Assembly: GCA_013911885.1 (NCBI GenBank)
Contig: JACESI010000013.1
Location: 1 to 48,036, forward strand
Direction of reading: 5' to 3'
Length of the DNA stretch: 48,036 nt
Origin: Hyphomicrobiales bacterium
GTDB taxonomy: Bacteria > Pseudomonadota > Alphaproteobacteria > Rhizobiales > JACESI01
Both the position numbers and the translations under genes were made by a program. The notes beneath the pieces were generated by a model. It was not told the DNA's origin. It did not search any database and saw nothing but the letters and a program-made list of their open reading frames with translations. Shown one piece after another: positions 46,611-48,036 of the stretch (within the stretch, counting starts at the first letter, position 1; each line of letters starts with the position of its first letter).

Positions 46611-47972
46611 TTAAGGGCGGCCCGATTGGCCTGATGGTCTGTCTGGCGTTGCGTCCTTTGGTTCGCTTTTCGGCACACTTTCCGGCGGTTTCTGCAAGGT
46701 GTCGTCCTTTGGGACCAGAATCGGGACCTGTGGTGGAGCGTCAGTCTCACTGGCGGGGATAAGCGTGCCGAGAAGTTCCACCGTCGCAAATCCGTCCTCG
46801 CGCCGTCCGAGCGCGCCTTGATACGCGCGGATCGCCGCCCGTGTCTTCGGCCCCATGAGACCATCAACCCCGCCGGCATCATGCCCTCTCGCGGCAAGCC
46901 GTCGCTGGAGCTCCATGGTCTGGATTCGATTGAGCGGCATCAGATGGCGAGGCCATGCGCTCTCAATGGCACCACCGCCTTTGATCCGCGCGGCGATCAG
47001 CGCGATCGCAAGCGCATAGGCATCCGCATTGTTATAACGCTTGATCACATCGAAGTTGCGAAAGATCAGGAAGGCCGGTCCGGTTGCGCCTGCCGGAAGG
47101 TAAACCCGCGCTGTGCTGTCCGGATAATCGAAGGCCCTGCCGCCGGTTGGGGTGATGCCGAGTGCCGCCCATTCCCGCACAGCCTTGCGGGTGCTCGAAT
47201 CGGCAAGCCGGTAGTCGAAGTCCGCGGGAAGCCGCACCTCTTCGACTGCGGGACGATCCTTCTCCCAGCCGCTCACCGCGAGGTAATGCGCAGCAGAGGC
47301 AAGCGCATCCGTCGGCGAACCCCAGAGATCGCGCTTGCCATCTCCGGTATAGTCGACCGCATAGGCGAGATAGGTGGTCGGGATGAACTGGGTATGCCCC
47401 ATTGCACCTGCCCAGGAACCGGTCATGCGGTCCGGCGTGATATCGCCATTTTGCAGGATGCGCAGGGCAGCGAGGAGCTGCGCCTTACCAAAACCGGCAC
47501 GCGACCCGCCTTGATAGCCGAGTGTTGCAAGCGAGCGGACCACGCTTTTCACGATAGCCGGATTGTCGAGAATGGCGCCATAGGAGGATTCAAGCCCCCA
47601 TATTGCAACGAGAACCGCCGGATCAACACCCCACTTTGTCTCCATCGCCGCAAGATCCGCGCTGTGGAGACGGGCTTTCTCGATGCCATTTTCGATCCGG
47701 GTGTTTGATACGGCGCGGTCGAGATAATCCCAGATCGGACGCACGAATTCGGATTGGTTGTTCGCCGCAAGGAGAACCTGAGGGTCAGGCTCCACGCCAG
47801 CAAAGGCCGTGTCAAAGACACCGGCACTCACGCCCTTTGATAGAGCCAGAGCCCGAAAGGCAGTGCGCCATGCCGCGAAGCCTCCGCCCTCTTCCTCAGC
47901 CCGCGCAAAGTCCGCGCTCGAAACAATCAGAAAAGACATCACACCCAAAAGAATGCGAAACACTGCGGCCAA
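46611..47972 (-). CDS. Lytic murein transglycosylase, MltB family
   Basis: 453 residues from TTG 47972 (GGGGAT upstream); ATG 47939 would shorten the signal peptide. A signal peptide spans residues 1-25, ending FARA. The SLT_2 domain covers about residues 30-325: catalytic Glu128 in WGLESSYG, AGAMGHTQFIPTTYLAYAVD near residue 188, DLWGSPTDALASAAHYL near residue 216. A PG_binding_1 domain (about 350-405) reads LQRRLAARGHDAGGVDGLMG followed by KTRAAIRAYQ. The last 45 residues are Pro/Lys-rich. The enzyme cuts the glycan strand in the periplasm to form anhydromuropeptides. It is the first gene of an operon with the SGNH-fold protein. Confidence 0.92.
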   Translation of the reverse strand: MAAVFRILLGVMSFLIVSSADFARAEEEGGGFAAWRTAFRALALSKGVSAGVFDTAFAGVEPDPQVLLAANNQSEFVRPIWDYLDRAVSNTRIENGIEKARLHSADLAAMETKWGVDPAVLVAIWGLESSYGAILDNPAIVKSVVRSLATLGYQGGSRAGFGKAQLLAALRILQNGDITPDRMTGSWAGAMGHTQFIPTTYLAYAVDYTGDGKRDLWGSPTDALASAAHYLAVSGWEKDRPAVEEVRLPADFDYRLADSSTRKAVREWAALGITPTGGRAFDYPDSTARVYLPAGATGPAFLIFRNFDVIKRYNNADAYALAIALIAARIKGGGAIESAWPRHLMPLNRIQTMELQRRLAARGHDAGGVDGLMGPKTRAAIRAYQGALGRREDGFATVELLGTLIPASETDAPPQVPILVPKDDTLQKPPESVPKSEPKDATPDRPSGQSGRP

Positions 47973-48036
47973 ATTGCATATCCCCGATCAGATCATCTTT
48001 CTTTCATTATGACAGAAAAAGGCTGCCTGAAAAACC

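Noticed and set aside
46592..46897. A 102-residue N-terminal extension of the SGNH-fold protein.
   Set aside because: It lies inside the lytic transglycosylase gene, is rich in Arg, and lacks family features; the ATG after the transglycosylase stop gives a membrane segment in the normal place.
48009..48036. An ATG near the right edge of the window, open to the end.
   Set aside because: Only nine codons are visible, with no recognised family pattern, so a divergent gene cannot be supported.

Overview
The window is a stretch of ordinary chromosome from an alphaproteobacterium, most likely order Hyphomicrobiales (Rhizobiales). The evidence is the set of lineage-typical families: RcdA/DUF1465, TrcR/DUF1013, GapR/DUF2312, CpdR, DUF1192, DUF1244, DUF1036, DUF465, the short aa3-oxidase subunit IV, a ThiE-like gene beside a class II aldolase, and a ROSE-type RNA thermometer on hsp20. 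Base composition looks GC-rich (about 60% by eye, not computed) and fairly even. I see no insertion sequence, prophage, CRISPR array or composition island.

Layout. (1) 1-2815, plus: end of fructose-bisphosphate aldolase, ThiE-like protein, secreted Sel1-repeat protein, elongation factor P. (2) 2854-5904, plus: inositol monophosphatase, then a MotA-like/MotB-like membrane pair without flagellar genes. (3) 5973-9124: rcdA and a DUF1192 gene (minus), quinone oxidoreductase and trcR (plus). (4) 9170-11898, minus: propionyl-CoA synthetase and a short-chain dehydrogenase. (5) 12151-15728: two divergent DUF465 genes, a small GGDEF protein, purEK, rpsU. (6) 15886-20543: TPR lipoprotein (plus), then pepF, an ABC1-type kinase and COX subunit IV (minus). 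(7) 20746-27138, plus: an NtrC-type response regulator and two cell-wall proteins (L,D-transpeptidase, DUF882 M15-like). (8) 27249-30935: a minus operon N-formylglutamate amidohydrolase-DUF1244-gapR, and DUF1036-pyk (plus). (9) 30985-33965, minus: alpha/beta hydrolase, TPR protein, ribosomal protein L36, tRNA-Val, cpdR. (10) 34290-38550: second amidohydrolase and hisN (plus), a lysophospholipase-like hydrolase and a small secreted protein (minus), hsp20 (plus). (11) 39089-45307, plus: gltBD. (12) 45338-47972, minus: lytic transglycosylase and an SGNH-fold protein.

Themes. Four CtrA-circuit or nucleoid cell-cycle genes (rcdA, trcR, gapR, cpdR) lie within 28 kb. A perfect TTAA-N7-TTAA CtrA box precedes rcdA, and four GANTC sites lie in the cpdR upstream region. 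Envelope remodelling is the second theme (L,D-transpeptidase, DUF882, MltB, SGNH protein, MotA/MotB-like pair). The rest is central metabolism and translation.

I did not find a convincing undescribed multi-gene system. The best leads are the MotA/MotB-like pair, an SGNH protein lacking its catalytic Ser and His, the degenerate ThiE-like protein, the structured leader between tRNA-Val and rpmJ, and several unexplained regulatory-looking motifs. All functions are inferred from sequence motifs read by eye; no database search was run.
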